Under the pieces are notes generated by a model. The model saw only the letters and a list, made by a program, of their open reading frames with translations. It was not told where the DNA came from and did no database searches. The position numbers were made by a program, and so were the translations under genes. From assembly GCA_013322215.1 (NCBI GenBank), contig JAAMEZ010000057.1, positions 1 to 64,000 on the forward strand: 64,000 bases of DNA, written 5' to 3'. Below are positions 16,614 to 24,330 of the stretch, in pieces (position 1 is the first letter of the stretch; the number at the start of each line of letters is the position of its first letter). Source of the DNA: Martinezella rhizogenes. Lineage in GTDB: Bacteria; Pseudomonadota; Alphaproteobacteria; Rhizobiales; Rhizobiaceae.

Positions 16614-17417
16614 TCAGCCCCAGGTCAGCGGATCTAGCCTGAGATAGAAGGCAAGGCGCCCCTGATCCGGCTCTTCAATCTCAAGGGTCTCGAACAGGAT
16701 CGAAAAAGCTCTCTGTCCCTGCTCGGGCGTCGTCCAGCACTCTTCGGCATTGGCAATCATCAATGAGAGATCGACATAGCGATCCGCCTTGCCGACACGG
16801 CCTAGATCGATCAGCCCTGTACATTGCAGGCTATGCGGATCGACCATGAAGTTTGGCATGCAGGCATCGCCATGGCAAAGAACCCTGTCGATCGCCTCTT
16901 GAGCAAGCCGTGCGGGCAGATCGCGCTCGACACGATCAAGCAGTTCACGGGCCGGCTTACCCCGATCCTCCGGCGGCAGGAAATCCGGGTTTACCGCATC
17001 GCGCGAGACCACATCCGCCGCCCGGGCGAACATCAGCGAAAGGCTGCGATCGAAGGGGCATTGATCCGAAGGCAGCTCGTGAAGAGATTTGAGTCGCCGC
17101 GCCATTGACGGCCAAGCCTTCAGCAAGGCATCTGCGTCCAAATCGACTGCCGGCACGCCGGGGATCGCAGTCATGATGAGGCACGCGCCACCCTCGACTT
17201 CACGCCAGTCGATCACTTCAGGCCCGGCAATGCCCCTGCCCTGTAGCCAAAGCAGCCGGTCGCGTTCGCCGGCGAGATCCGCTGATCGGGCTGATGAGGC
17301 GACTTTTGCGTAAGCAAGACCGTCCTCACGCCGATAGACGAGATCGCCCGATTCGCCTGTCTTCACGCGCATCCAATCGCGGCTGGTGCGCGCGAGCAGT
17401 ATTTTTGCAAGATCCAA
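16614..17417 (-). CDS. Aminoglycoside O-phosphotransferase, APH(3'')-I (StrA)-like
   Basis: A 267-aa kinase that resembles streptomycin phosphotransferase APH(3'')-Ib (StrA) along its whole length, as recalled from memory. The length is identical, and shared blocks include ALLKAWPSM, VNPDFLP, CMPNFMVDP and AFYLRLDPLTWG. The catalytic loop is HGDACMPN (His182, Asp184, Asn189) and the metal-binding Asp is Asp204 in IDLGR. It would phosphorylate the 3''-hydroxyl of streptomycin. It starts with TTG after AGGGG and has its own promoter. It converges with dnaJ and is enclosed by a direct repeat of the dnaJ tail. Substrate range needs testing, as chromosomal homologues may have other targets. Confidence 0.88.
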   Translation of the reverse strand: MDLAKILLARTSRDWMRVKTGESGDLVYRREDGLAYAKVASSARSADLAGERDRLLWLQGRGIAGPEVIDWREVEGGACLIMTAIPGVPAVDLDADALLKAWPSMARRLKSLHELPSDQCPFDRSLSLMFARAADVVSRDAVNPDFLPPEDRGKPARELLDRVERDLPARLAQEAIDRVLCHGDACMPNFMVDPHSLQCTGLIDLGRVGKADRYVDLSLMIANAEECWTTPEQGQRAFSILFETLEIEEPDQGRLAFYLRLDPLTWG

Positions 17418-17453
17418 TGGATGCCCCTACCTCAAACTTCCCCAAGCATGGCG

Positions 17454-17482
17454 ATATAGGGAGTGCGATACGCCAATACCAA
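17454..17482 (-). promoter_or_regulatory. Promoter of the aph gene
   Basis: On the minus strand: TTGGTA, 17 bases, CTATAT. The -10 box is the rhizobial optimum. Transcription would start near 17447, giving a leader of about 30 bases. Confidence 0.55.
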
Positions 17483-17506
17483 CATCGGTGAGAACTCAGG
17501 CGGAAG

Positions 17507-17590
17507 TCTTCGAAGGACAACAAAGCCGAATTGTTCCACATAATCCTTCGCTGATCGGCCGGATTTTCGTTTTGCGAGCGAATCACCCGC
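17507..17590 (+). repeat. Degenerate second copy of the dnaJ 3' end
   Basis: TCTTCGAAGGACAACAA (17507-17523) is identical to dnaJ codons at 16446-16462. The sequence following it (17541-17587) resembles the dnaJ terminator and beyond: the shared CGGCCGGATTTT block is followed by GAGCGAATCA, against GAGCGGACGAATCA after dnaJ. About 60 bases of the dnaJ tail are missing between the two parts. The copy has the same orientation as dnaJ. It puts the aph gene between two direct repeats. Confidence 0.7.
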
Positions 17591-17827
17591 CCTTGTGGTT
17601 CGAGACGGCCCTTTTGGCCTCCTCACCATGAAGGCCAGCCTTCAACGACTCGACGTCTTTGGGACCAGGCGCAAGCTCTTACTCCACCCTCATCCTGAGC
17701 CCGTCGAAGGACAAGGGTGGCCCATGACAGGCCTCACCCCGCTTACGCCGCGAACCATCGGCAAAATCCTTGCACTCGTGCGGTGTTCGGCATACCCCTC
17801 GGCATCGATTAAGAATCCGAAAGACCC
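17591..17827. other. Intergenic region before recF with a short repeat
   Basis: No gene is seen. At about 17687-17716 there is CTCATCCTGAGC followed by GTCGAAGGA, half of a palindromic sequence that recurs in many alphaproteobacterial genomes. The promoter of recF must be here, but no clear boxes are visible. Confidence 0.4.
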
Positions 17828-18955
17828 ATGCCGAACAAGGTTTTCATCTCGCGCCTGAAGCTGACCGACTTCCGCAACTATGCGGCGGCGGCGCTGACAC
17901 TTGACGAGCGGCATGTGGTGCTGACTGGCGACAATGGCGCGGGCAAGACCAACCTCATGGAAGCGGTCTCGCTGCTGTCGCCCGGCCGCGGCTTGCGTCG
18001 CGCTGCCTATGCCGACGTCCCCCGCGTCAACACGCCGGGTGGGTTTTCGATCTTCGCCGAAATCGAAGGCATGGAGGGCACGGTCGAAATCGGCACCGGT
18101 ATCGACACCGCCGATGAATCCGCCGCCCGCAGGCTCCGAATCAACGGCACACCGGCCAAGACCGTCGACGAGCTGACCGACCATCTGCGCGTACTCTGGC
18201 TGACGCCTGCCATGGATGGCCTCTTCACCGGCGGCTCCTCGGAGCGCCGCCGCTTCCTTGATCGGCTGGTGCTATCGCTGGACCCTGCGCACGGCCGCCG
18301 GGCCAGCGATTTCGAGCGCGCCATGCGCAGCCGCAACAAGCTGCTGTCGGACGGCCGATTCGATCCATCCTGGCTCGGCGGTATCGAAGAGCAGATGGCA
18401 AGCCTCGGCATCGCCATGGCGATCGCGCGGCAGGAAATGCTCGGCCTTCTTTCGCGGCTAATCGCAGAAACGCGTGAGACGACGCCGTTTCCTTCGGCGG
18501 CCCTTGAACTTTCCGGCTTCCTCGATGGACAATTCGATCGGCCGGCCGTCGATCTGGAAGATGCCTATGCCGATATGCTGCGCGAAGGGCGCTATCGCGA
18601 CGCTGCTGCCGGTCGGACGCTGGATGGACCGCACCGGGCCGATCTTCTCGTACGCCACCGCGAAAAAGACATGGAGGCAGAGCGTTGCTCGACGGGCGAG
18701 CAGAAAGCTCTTCTCGTGGGCCTTATCCTTGCCCATGCGCGCCTCGTCGGCAACCTCACGAGCTATGCGCCGATCTTGCTGCTCGACGAGATCGCCGCCC
18801 ACCTCGACGAAGGACGACGCGCGGCCCTCTTCAACCTTATCGACGGGCTCGGCGGTCAGGCCTTCATGACCGGTACGGACAAATCCATGTTCTCGGCCCT
18901 TGGCGAGCGTGCGCAATTCTTTACCGTTGCGCATGGCGGCATTACGAAAACCTAG
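17828..18955 (+). CDS. recF: DNA replication and repair protein RecF
   Basis: RecF is an SMC-like ATPase that, with RecO and RecR, loads RecA on gapped DNA. The 375-aa protein has Walker A GDNGAGKT (34-41), the ABC signature region STGEQKALLVGLILAHA and Walker B PILLLDEIAAHLD. In this organism the gene is not next to dnaN or gyrB but before moeB, as in other Rhizobiaceae. It is followed 36 bases later by the moeB-like gene. RecR is also in this window at 39.2 kb. Confidence 0.96.
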   Translation: MPNKVFISRLKLTDFRNYAAAALTLDERHVVLTGDNGAGKTNLMEAVSLLSPGRGLRRAAYADVPRVNTPGGFSIFAEIEGMEGTVEIGTGIDTADESAARRLRINGTPAKTVDELTDHLRVLWLTPAMDGLFTGGSSERRRFLDRLVLSLDPAHGRRASDFERAMRSRNKLLSDGRFDPSWLGGIEEQMASLGIAMAIARQEMLGLLSRLIAETRETTPFPSAALELSGFLDGQFDRPAVDLEDAYADMLREGRYRDAAAGRTLDGPHRADLLVRHREKDMEAERCSTGEQKALLVGLILAHARLVGNLTSYAPILLLDEIAAHLDEGRRAALFNLIDGLGGQAFMTGTDKSMFSALGERAQFFTVAHGGITKT

Positions 18956-18991
18956 CGCCTCCTTCCCGGTGATTGTGCTAGACTCGCACCC

Positions 18992-19762
18992 ATGGATCCT
19001 TTGAGCTCAGACGAAATCGGCCGCTATCACCGCCATATCCTTCTGCCGGAGGTTGGCGGCGCCGGCCAGCAACGATTGAAAGCGGCGCGCGTGCTTGTGA
19101 TCGGCGCCGGTGGTCTCGGTGCGCCGGTGCTGCAATATCTTGCCGCTGCCGGCGTCGGGACACTCGGCATTGTCGATGACGACCGCGTTTCGCTGTCCAA
19201 CCTGCAGCGGCAGGTAATTCACGACACGGGTACGATCGGCGAGATGAAGACGCAGAGCGCGGCGGACGCCATCGCCCGGCTGAACCCGCATGTGCGCACC
19301 ATCCGCTTCGAAGAGCGCTTCAGCGCCGATACCGCTGCGCGGCACCTCGCCGGCTTCGATCTCGTCATCGATGGCTCCGACAATTTCGACACCCGCTATG
19401 CGGCTGCCGATGCAACCGAAACAGCGCACCTGCCACTGGTGACCGGCGCTGTCGGTCGTTTCGACGGGTCCGTGACGACATTGAAGCCTTACGAAAGCAA
19501 CGCGGAGGGCAACGCCAATCCACGCTATCGCGATCTCTTCCCGGCGCCGCCGCCGGAAGGTCTCATCCCCAGCTGCGCGGAGGCAGGAATCATCGGCGCC
19601 CTGACGGGCGTCATCGGCACGCTGATGGCCATGGAGGCAATCAAGCTCATCACCGGTATCGGTGAGCCGCTGATCGGCCGCCTGCTGCTCTATGACGGGC
19701 TTTCTACACGCTTTGAAACCGTACGTTATCGCCGCAAGCGTCCCCAGGTCGCGGCGGAATGA
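18992..19762 (+). CDS. moeB: MoeB/ThiF-family sulfur-carrier adenylyltransferase
   Basis: An E1-like enzyme of 256 aa that adenylates the C-terminal Gly-Gly of a small sulfur carrier (MoaD in molybdopterin synthesis, or ThiS). The nucleotide fold is clear: VIGAGGLGAPV (36-46), the acidic VDDD (61-64) and DGSDNFDTRY. The Cys of the PSCAEAGI segment is present. The structural zinc CxxC pairs of E. coli MoeB are absent: the usual YRC is YRD here, and the C-terminal pair is missing. MoaD and ThiS are not nearby, so the carrier is unknown. The stop overlaps the next gene's ATG (ATGA). Confidence 0.88.
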   Translation: MDPLSSDEIGRYHRHILLPEVGGAGQQRLKAARVLVIGAGGLGAPVLQYLAAAGVGTLGIVDDDRVSLSNLQRQVIHDTGTIGEMKTQSAADAIARLNPHVRTIRFEERFSADTAARHLAGFDLVIDGSDNFDTRYAAADATETAHLPLVTGAVGRFDGSVTTLKPYESNAEGNANPRYRDLFPAPPPEGLIPSCAEAGIIGALTGVIGTLMAMEAIKLITGIGEPLIGRLLLYDGLSTRFETVRYRRKRPQVAAE

Positions 19763-20238
19763 GCGAAATCGCGCTTCGTCGTCTCGATGACGGCTTCGAT
19801 CGCTGGGATGCGTTGCTGGACCTTATCCTGGCATCCTTCGCTTACATGAACGAGCGCATCAATCCGCCCTCCTCTGCACTGGCGCTGACGCCGGAAACGC
19901 TGAAGGCGAAGGCTATCGGCGAGATCACATACATTGCACTTGACGGCGAGCGGCTGGTCGGCTGCATTTTCTGCCGGCCGGAGGCGGAGAGCCTTTATGT
20001 CGGCAAGCTTGCCGTGCTGCCGGCGGCGCAGGGCAAGGGTATCGGCAAGCGTCTGCTTGTGTTGGCTGAGGCTAGGGCGCGGGATCTCGGCCTCAAGGAC
20101 CTGCGGCTGGAGACGCGGATCGAGCTGATCGACAACCACGCCACCTTCGCCGCCTGGGGCTTCCGAAAAACAGCCGAAAATCGCCATGCCGGCTTCGATC
20201 GCACGACATCGATCGAGATGCGCAAGGCGATCGCCTAG
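19759..20238 (+). CDS. GNAT family N-acetyltransferase
   Basis: A 159-aa acetyl-CoA-dependent acyltransferase. The acetyl-CoA loop is AAQGKGIGKRLL, followed by the strand-helix LRLETRIELIDNHATFAAWGF, typical of the family. The substrate is not deducible. It overlaps the moeB stop by 4 bases, so it is translationally coupled. Its TAG stop codon is the first three bases of a RIME-type element, so the element seems to have landed on the gene end and supplies the stop. Confidence 0.87.
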   Translation: MSEIALRRLDDGFDRWDALLDLILASFAYMNERINPPSSALALTPETLKAKAIGEITYIALDGERLVGCIFCRPEAESLYVGKLAVLPAAQGKGIGKRLLVLAEARARDLGLKDLRLETRIELIDNHATFAAWGFRKTAENRHAGFDRTTSIEMRKAIA

Positions 20239-20337
20239 AGCGGTTCAGTTTTTCACGGAATCTCCGAACCGCTCTATCTCTTTGTTTTCACGCAATTCCG
20301 AACGGAAAACCGCTGCGCACTTTTCCTGGAATTGCTC
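20236..20337. repeat. RIME-type palindromic element, copy 2 (complete)
   Basis: First module: TAGAGCGGTT (20236 on) with AACCGCTCTA (20267-20276). Second module: GCAATTCC (20292-20299) with GGAATTGC (20328-20335), and the inner GGAAAA with TTTTCC. It is about 90 percent like copy 1 by eye. It carries the stop codon of the preceding acetyltransferase gene. Confidence 0.75.
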
Positions 20338-20367
20338 CAGCACATCTTCATCCGTTGAATCGGGTTC

Positions 20368-21681
20368 TTACGCCTCGCGCGGCGGAATGCGGGTGATTCG
20401 AGCGCCCATGGCATTCAGCCGCTCCTCTATGCGCTCGTAACCGCGCTCGATCTGCTGGGCGTTGTTGATGACGCTCGTGCCCTCGGCGCACATCGCCGCG
20501 ATCAGCATCGCCATGCCGGCGCGAATGTCTGGGCTTTCGAGCTGGGCGGCGCGCAGCTTGGAGGGGCCGGCGACGATGGCGCGATGCGGATCGCACAGCA
20601 CGATGCGGGCGCCCATGGCGATCAGCTTGTCGACGAAGAACATGCGGCTTTCGAACATTTTCTCGAACATCAGCACGACGCCATCGCATTGCGAGGCGGT
20701 GACGATGGCGATCGACATGGTGTCGGCTGGAAAGGCCGGCCAGGGCTGATCTTCGATCTTCGGAATATGGCCGCCGAAATCGGGCTGGATCTTCATTTCC
20801 TGGCCTGAGCGGATGATGAGATCGTCGCCGTCGATCTGGCAGCGGATGCCGAGGCGCTCGAAAGTCATCAGGGTGGAGCGCAGATGCTCGACGCCCGCGC
20901 GGCGAATGGTGATTTCCGAGCCGGTGACGGCGGCAAGGCCGATCAGCGAGCCGACCTCATTGTGGTCGGGTCCGATACGATGCGATGCGCCGCCGAGCCG
21001 CTGGCCACCATGGATGGTCATCATATTGGTGCCGACCCCCTCGATGCGGGCGCCCATGGCAATCAGGAACCGCGCCAAATCCTGAACATGCGGCTCGGAA
21101 GCGCAATTGCGCAGGATTGTCGTTCCCTCAGCGAAAACGGCAGCGCAAAGAGCGTTTTCCGTTGCCGTCACGGACGGCTCGTCGAGGAAAACATCGGCGC
21201 CGCGCAGCCCTTCGGTGCGGAAGCTGTAGACGCTGTTGACCTCGATCTTGGTGCCGAGCTGTTCCAACGCCAGGAAATGGGTGTCGACCCGCCGGCGGCC
21301 GATGACGTCGCCTCCCGGCGGCGGCAAGGTGATCTCGCCACAGCGCGCCAGCATCGGACCGGCAAGCAGGATGGAGGCGCGGATGCGGGCGCAGAGATCG
21401 GGATCGAGATTGGCGGGGCGAAGCTCGCGCGCTTCGATTTCGAGTTCGTTGCGGCCGAGCCAGCGTACTTTCGCACCGACCGACTGGATCAGCTCCACCA
21501 GCGCCTCGACATCGCGGATGCGCGGCACGTTGCTGAGCTCGACGCGTTGATCGGTCAGAAGCGATGCGGCGATGATCGGCAATGCGGCATTCTTGTTACC
21601 GCTCGGTTCGATCTCGCCCGACAGCTTGAAGCCGCCCTCGACCACATATTGAATCCGCTCATGCGGCAGCGCACGCGCCAT
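20368..21681 (-). CDS. MurA-like UDP-GlcNAc 1-carboxyvinyltransferase with Asp in place of Cys
   Basis: An EPSP synthase/MurA-superfamily enzyme of 437 aa that would transfer enolpyruvate from PEP to UDP-GlcNAc, the first step of peptidoglycan synthesis. The N-terminal PSGNKNAAL motif (Lys30, Asn31) is conserved. The fosfomycin-target Cys (Cys115 in E. coli) is Asp125 here, in PGGDVIGRRRVD. Natural Asp variants of MurA are active and fosfomycin resistant. Rhizobia usually carry another MurA with the Cys, so this may be a paralogue with a separate role. The ATG at 21681 follows GGAAGGG; the frame extends 21 codons upstream. Confidence 0.85.
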   Translation of the reverse strand: MARALPHERIQYVVEGGFKLSGEIEPSGNKNAALPIIAASLLTDQRVELSNVPRIRDVEALVELIQSVGAKVRWLGRNELEIEARELRPANLDPDLCARIRASILLAGPMLARCGEITLPPPGGDVIGRRRVDTHFLALEQLGTKIEVNSVYSFRTEGLRGADVFLDEPSVTATENALCAAVFAEGTTILRNCASEPHVQDLARFLIAMGARIEGVGTNMMTIHGGQRLGGASHRIGPDHNEVGSLIGLAAVTGSEITIRRAGVEHLRSTLMTFERLGIRCQIDGDDLIIRSGQEMKIQPDFGGHIPKIEDQPWPAFPADTMSIAIVTASQCDGVVLMFEKMFESRMFFVDKLIAMGARIVLCDPHRAIVAGPSKLRAAQLESPDIRAGMAMLIAAMCAEGTSVINNAQQIERGYERIEERLNAMGARITRIPPREA

Positions 21682-21824
21682 CGTTTCCGCCCTTCCTGAT
21701 TTGTGTTTGTGGTCACCTCTGGGCCGGCTTTGTGACATGCACATGACCGGCGAGAGGCAAGTGAGATCAAATTTGAAGCCGACACTATCCGCTTGGTTTC
21801 GCCAGGAGATTGCAGGCTATTCGC

Positions 21825-22826
21825 TTATCGAAACGGCAGCACGCGATTAGGCGGACGATGGCCGTCGATGAAGGTGCGGATGTTGATGATGACCTTGTCG
21901 CCCATGTCGATACGGCCCTCAAGTGTGGCCGAACTCATATGCGGCAGGATCACCACCTTGCCTTCATTTGCGAGCTTCACCAGCTTCGGATTGACAGCCG
22001 GTTCGTTCTCGAACACGTCGAGGCCGGCTCCGGCGATCTTTCCTTCACGCAGGATCTTGATCAGCGCCGTCTCGTCGATCACATCGCCGCGCGCCGTATT
22101 GACGATGTAGCTCGTCGGCTGCAGCAGCGCCAGGCGACGCGCCGAGATCAAATGATAGGTGGCCGGGGTCGACGGGCAATTGACCGAAACGATATCGACG
22201 CGGGCGAGCATCTGGTCGAGGCTGTCCCAATAGGTCGCCTCCAGCTCGTCCTCGGTCGCCGGATTGACGCGCTTGCGATTGTGATAATGGATCGACAGGC
22301 CGAATGCCTTGGCGCGGCGGGCAACCGCGGTGCCAATCCGCCCCATGCCGACGATGCCGATGCGCTTGCCGTGGATGCGGCGGCCGAGCATCCAGGTGGG
22401 CGACCATCCGGCCCATTCGCCGGGGCTGTCGGTCAGCACGCGCGCACCTTCCGCCAGCCGGCGCGGCACGGCGAGAATGAGCGCCATGGTCATGTCGGCT
22501 GTATCTTCGGTCAGCACGTTCGGCGTATTGGTAACGGTAATACCGCGGCGGGCGGCCGCCTCGACATCGATATGATCCGTGCCGTTGGAGAAGCTGGCGA
22601 TCAGCTTCATCTGCGGCCCGGCCTCGTCGATCACCTCCGCATCGATACGATCGGTGACGGTCGGCACCAGCACGTCGACGGAGCGGACGGCCTCGATCAA
22701 TTCGTCTTTGGTGCGCGGGCGGTCGTCGATATTGAGCTCGGCATCGAAGAGCTCGCGCATCCGCGTCTCCACCGCGTCAGGTAGTTTGCGCGTGACGTAA
22801 ACCTTTGGTTTTTTCTTCGTCGTCAT
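21825..22826 (-). CDS. D-isomer 2-hydroxyacid dehydrogenase (glyoxylate/hydroxypyruvate reductase-like)
   Basis: A 333-aa NAD(P)H-dependent oxidoreductase. The nucleotide motif GIVGMGRIGTAVARR is typical. The catalytic triad of the family sits in NTARGDVIDE (Arg), DVFENEP (Glu) and ILPHMSSAT (His). Similarity to GyaR-type enzymes suggests glyoxylate or hydroxypyruvate reduction, but substrate range in this family is wide. The gene is monocistronic, and starts after an AAG-rich lysine codon run (MTTKKKPK). Confidence 0.9.
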   Translation of the reverse strand: MTTKKKPKVYVTRKLPDAVETRMRELFDAELNIDDRPRTKDELIEAVRSVDVLVPTVTDRIDAEVIDEAGPQMKLIASFSNGTDHIDVEAAARRGITVTNTPNVLTEDTADMTMALILAVPRRLAEGARVLTDSPGEWAGWSPTWMLGRRIHGKRIGIVGMGRIGTAVARRAKAFGLSIHYHNRKRVNPATEDELEATYWDSLDQMLARVDIVSVNCPSTPATYHLISARRLALLQPTSYIVNTARGDVIDETALIKILREGKIAGAGLDVFENEPAVNPKLVKLANEGKVVILPHMSSATLEGRIDMGDKVIINIRTFIDGHRPPNRVLPFR

Positions 22827-23016
22827 GGCGAGCGGCGATGCCTTGTTCAGATGTTCTTAACCAAGAAGCGGGATAATTTTCCCGTTCCGGGCATTTCTAC
22901 CAGACCCGCAGGCGAAGACAAATAAAACTCGCTGACGCGATCCGAGGATTTGCCGCTCACCGGAGCGAAAGGTCGCCGGAACGGCGCCTTTGTCATGACG
23001 AACGAACGGAAATCCC

Positions 23017-23556
23017 ATGCGTGGCAAAGCATTGAAGTCCTGCGCCATTTTCGCAATCGGCCTGATGATGGCCGCTGTGTCGGCCGATCTTGCCGCTGCC
23101 CAGGCTGCCAAGGGGCCGAGCGGCCTGCCGCTGCCGCGCTTCGTCACGCTGAAGTCGAAGAGGGTCAATCTGCGCATCGGTCCGAGCGCTGATTACGCCG
23201 TGTCGTGGCTCTATCTCAAGCAGGGCCTGCCGGTCGAAATCATCCAGGAATATGATAATTGGCGGCGCGTGCGCGATGCCGACGGCACCGAAGGCTGGGT
23301 CAACCAGTCGCTGCTGTCGGGCCAGCGCTCGGCGATTGCCGCGCCGTGGATGAAGGGCAAGGGCAAGGCCGTGTTCGTCAACATGCGCCGCGAATCCCAA
23401 CCGTCCGCAGCCGTCATCGCCAAGCTTCAGCCCGGCGTGATGATGACCATCAAGGAATGCACCGGCGACTGGTGCCTCGCCACCGCCGACGGCACCGAAG
23501 GATGGGTGGCGCAATCCGAGATCTGGGGCGCGTACCCCGGCGAAGCCTTCAAGTAA
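23017..23556 (+). CDS. Exported tandem SH3-domain protein
   Basis: A 179-aa periplasmic protein. Signal peptide 1-29 (hydrophobic core AIFAIGLMMAAVSADLA, cleavage near AAA-QAA). Two bacterial SH3 (SH3_4/DUF1058) repeats follow: one with VNLRIGPSADYAV and DGTEGWVNQSL, the second with VFVNMRRESQ and DGTEGWVAQSE. Such proteins are thought to bind the cell wall; function is not established. It faces away from the hydroxyacid dehydrogenase and shares a 190-bp divergent region with it. Confidence 0.88.
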   Translation: MRGKALKSCAIFAIGLMMAAVSADLAAAQAAKGPSGLPLPRFVTLKSKRVNLRIGPSADYAVSWLYLKQGLPVEIIQEYDNWRRVRDADGTEGWVNQSLLSGQRSAIAAPWMKGKGKAVFVNMRRESQPSAAVIAKLQPGVMMTIKECTGDWCLATADGTEGWVAQSEIWGAYPGEAFK

Positions 23557-23637
23557 CGACCGTTTGGTGCCGAACGCAACTATGCGACTTTCGCGGCGCA
23601 ATGCTATATCCGGGATCGAATAGGGAGACCGGCGATC

Positions 23638-24249
23638 TTGGGTTATGTGCTAGGCGTTTTCGGCGTTGCCATTGTCATGTTCGCATCGACGAACATAGAC
23701 GACATATTCGTCCTTCTCGGCTTTTTCGCCGATCGGAAATTCCACCTGAGGCAGATCGTCATCGGCCAGTATCTCGGCATTGGCGCGCTCTATGGCTTCA
23801 GTGCCCTAGCCTCGTTTCTGGTTCTCGTCATTCCCGCCACCTATATCGGTCTGCTCGGTCTTGCGCCGATCTATTTCGGCGTCAGGCGATTGTGGGAACT
23901 CTGGAATGGCATCGAGGCCGGTGACGATCCGGAAGATCATGCGAAAGCTTCGGCGGGGCACGGAAACATCGTCGCGGTTGCGCTGGTGACGATCGCCAAT
24001 GGCGGCGACAATATCAGCGTCTATACGCCGATCTTCGCGACGCGCTCGGCCTATGAGATCCTGACCATCGGCTGCATCTTCGTGGTGCTGACGGCCATCT
24101 GGCTCGGCGCCGCGCACTCCCTCGTCAACCACCCCACCTTGGGCGCGCCGATCCGTCGCCACGGCCACAGGATCGTGCCGTTCGTTCTGATCGCGCTCGG
24201 CATCCTCATTTTCTACGAGGCCGGGACCGCGACGCTCTTCTGGCGCTAG
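23638..24249 (+). CDS. CadD-family cadmium resistance/permease protein
   Basis: A 203-aa inner-membrane protein with about five to six helices. The N-terminal FASTNIDDIFVLLGFF and the internal ANGGDNISVYTP are the two acidic signature segments of the CadD/LysE-like family, which is linked to cadmium or cation export. The start is TTG, with GGGAGA upstream. A His-rich loop (RRHGHR) near the C-terminus might contact metal. It is monocistronic and ended by a good terminator. Actual metal specificity is unknown. Confidence 0.87.
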   Translation: MGYVLGVFGVAIVMFASTNIDDIFVLLGFFADRKFHLRQIVIGQYLGIGALYGFSALASFLVLVIPATYIGLLGLAPIYFGVRRLWELWNGIEAGDDPEDHAKASAGHGNIVAVALVTIANGGDNISVYTPIFATRSAYEILTIGCIFVVLTAIWLGAAHSLVNHPTLGAPIRRHGHRIVPFVLIALGILIFYEAGTATLFWR

Positions 24250-24273
24250 ACAATTCGTTCGACATCAACGCAG

Positions 24274-24306
24274 AAGCCGCCCGGCGCTCCGCAGCGGGCG
24301 GCTTTT
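24274..24306 (+). terminator. Terminator of the CadD-like gene
   Basis: AGCCGCCCG (24275-24283) pairs with CGGGCGGCT (24295-24303), followed by TTTT. It lies between the convergent CadD-like and adenosine kinase genes. Confidence 0.8.
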
Positions 24307-24330
24307 ACGATCATGCGCAACGGATTTCCG

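Noticed and set aside
20884..21699. A 271-codon frame antisense to the MurA-like gene
   Set aside because: It is a shadow of the minus-strand gene, which has a clear family match.
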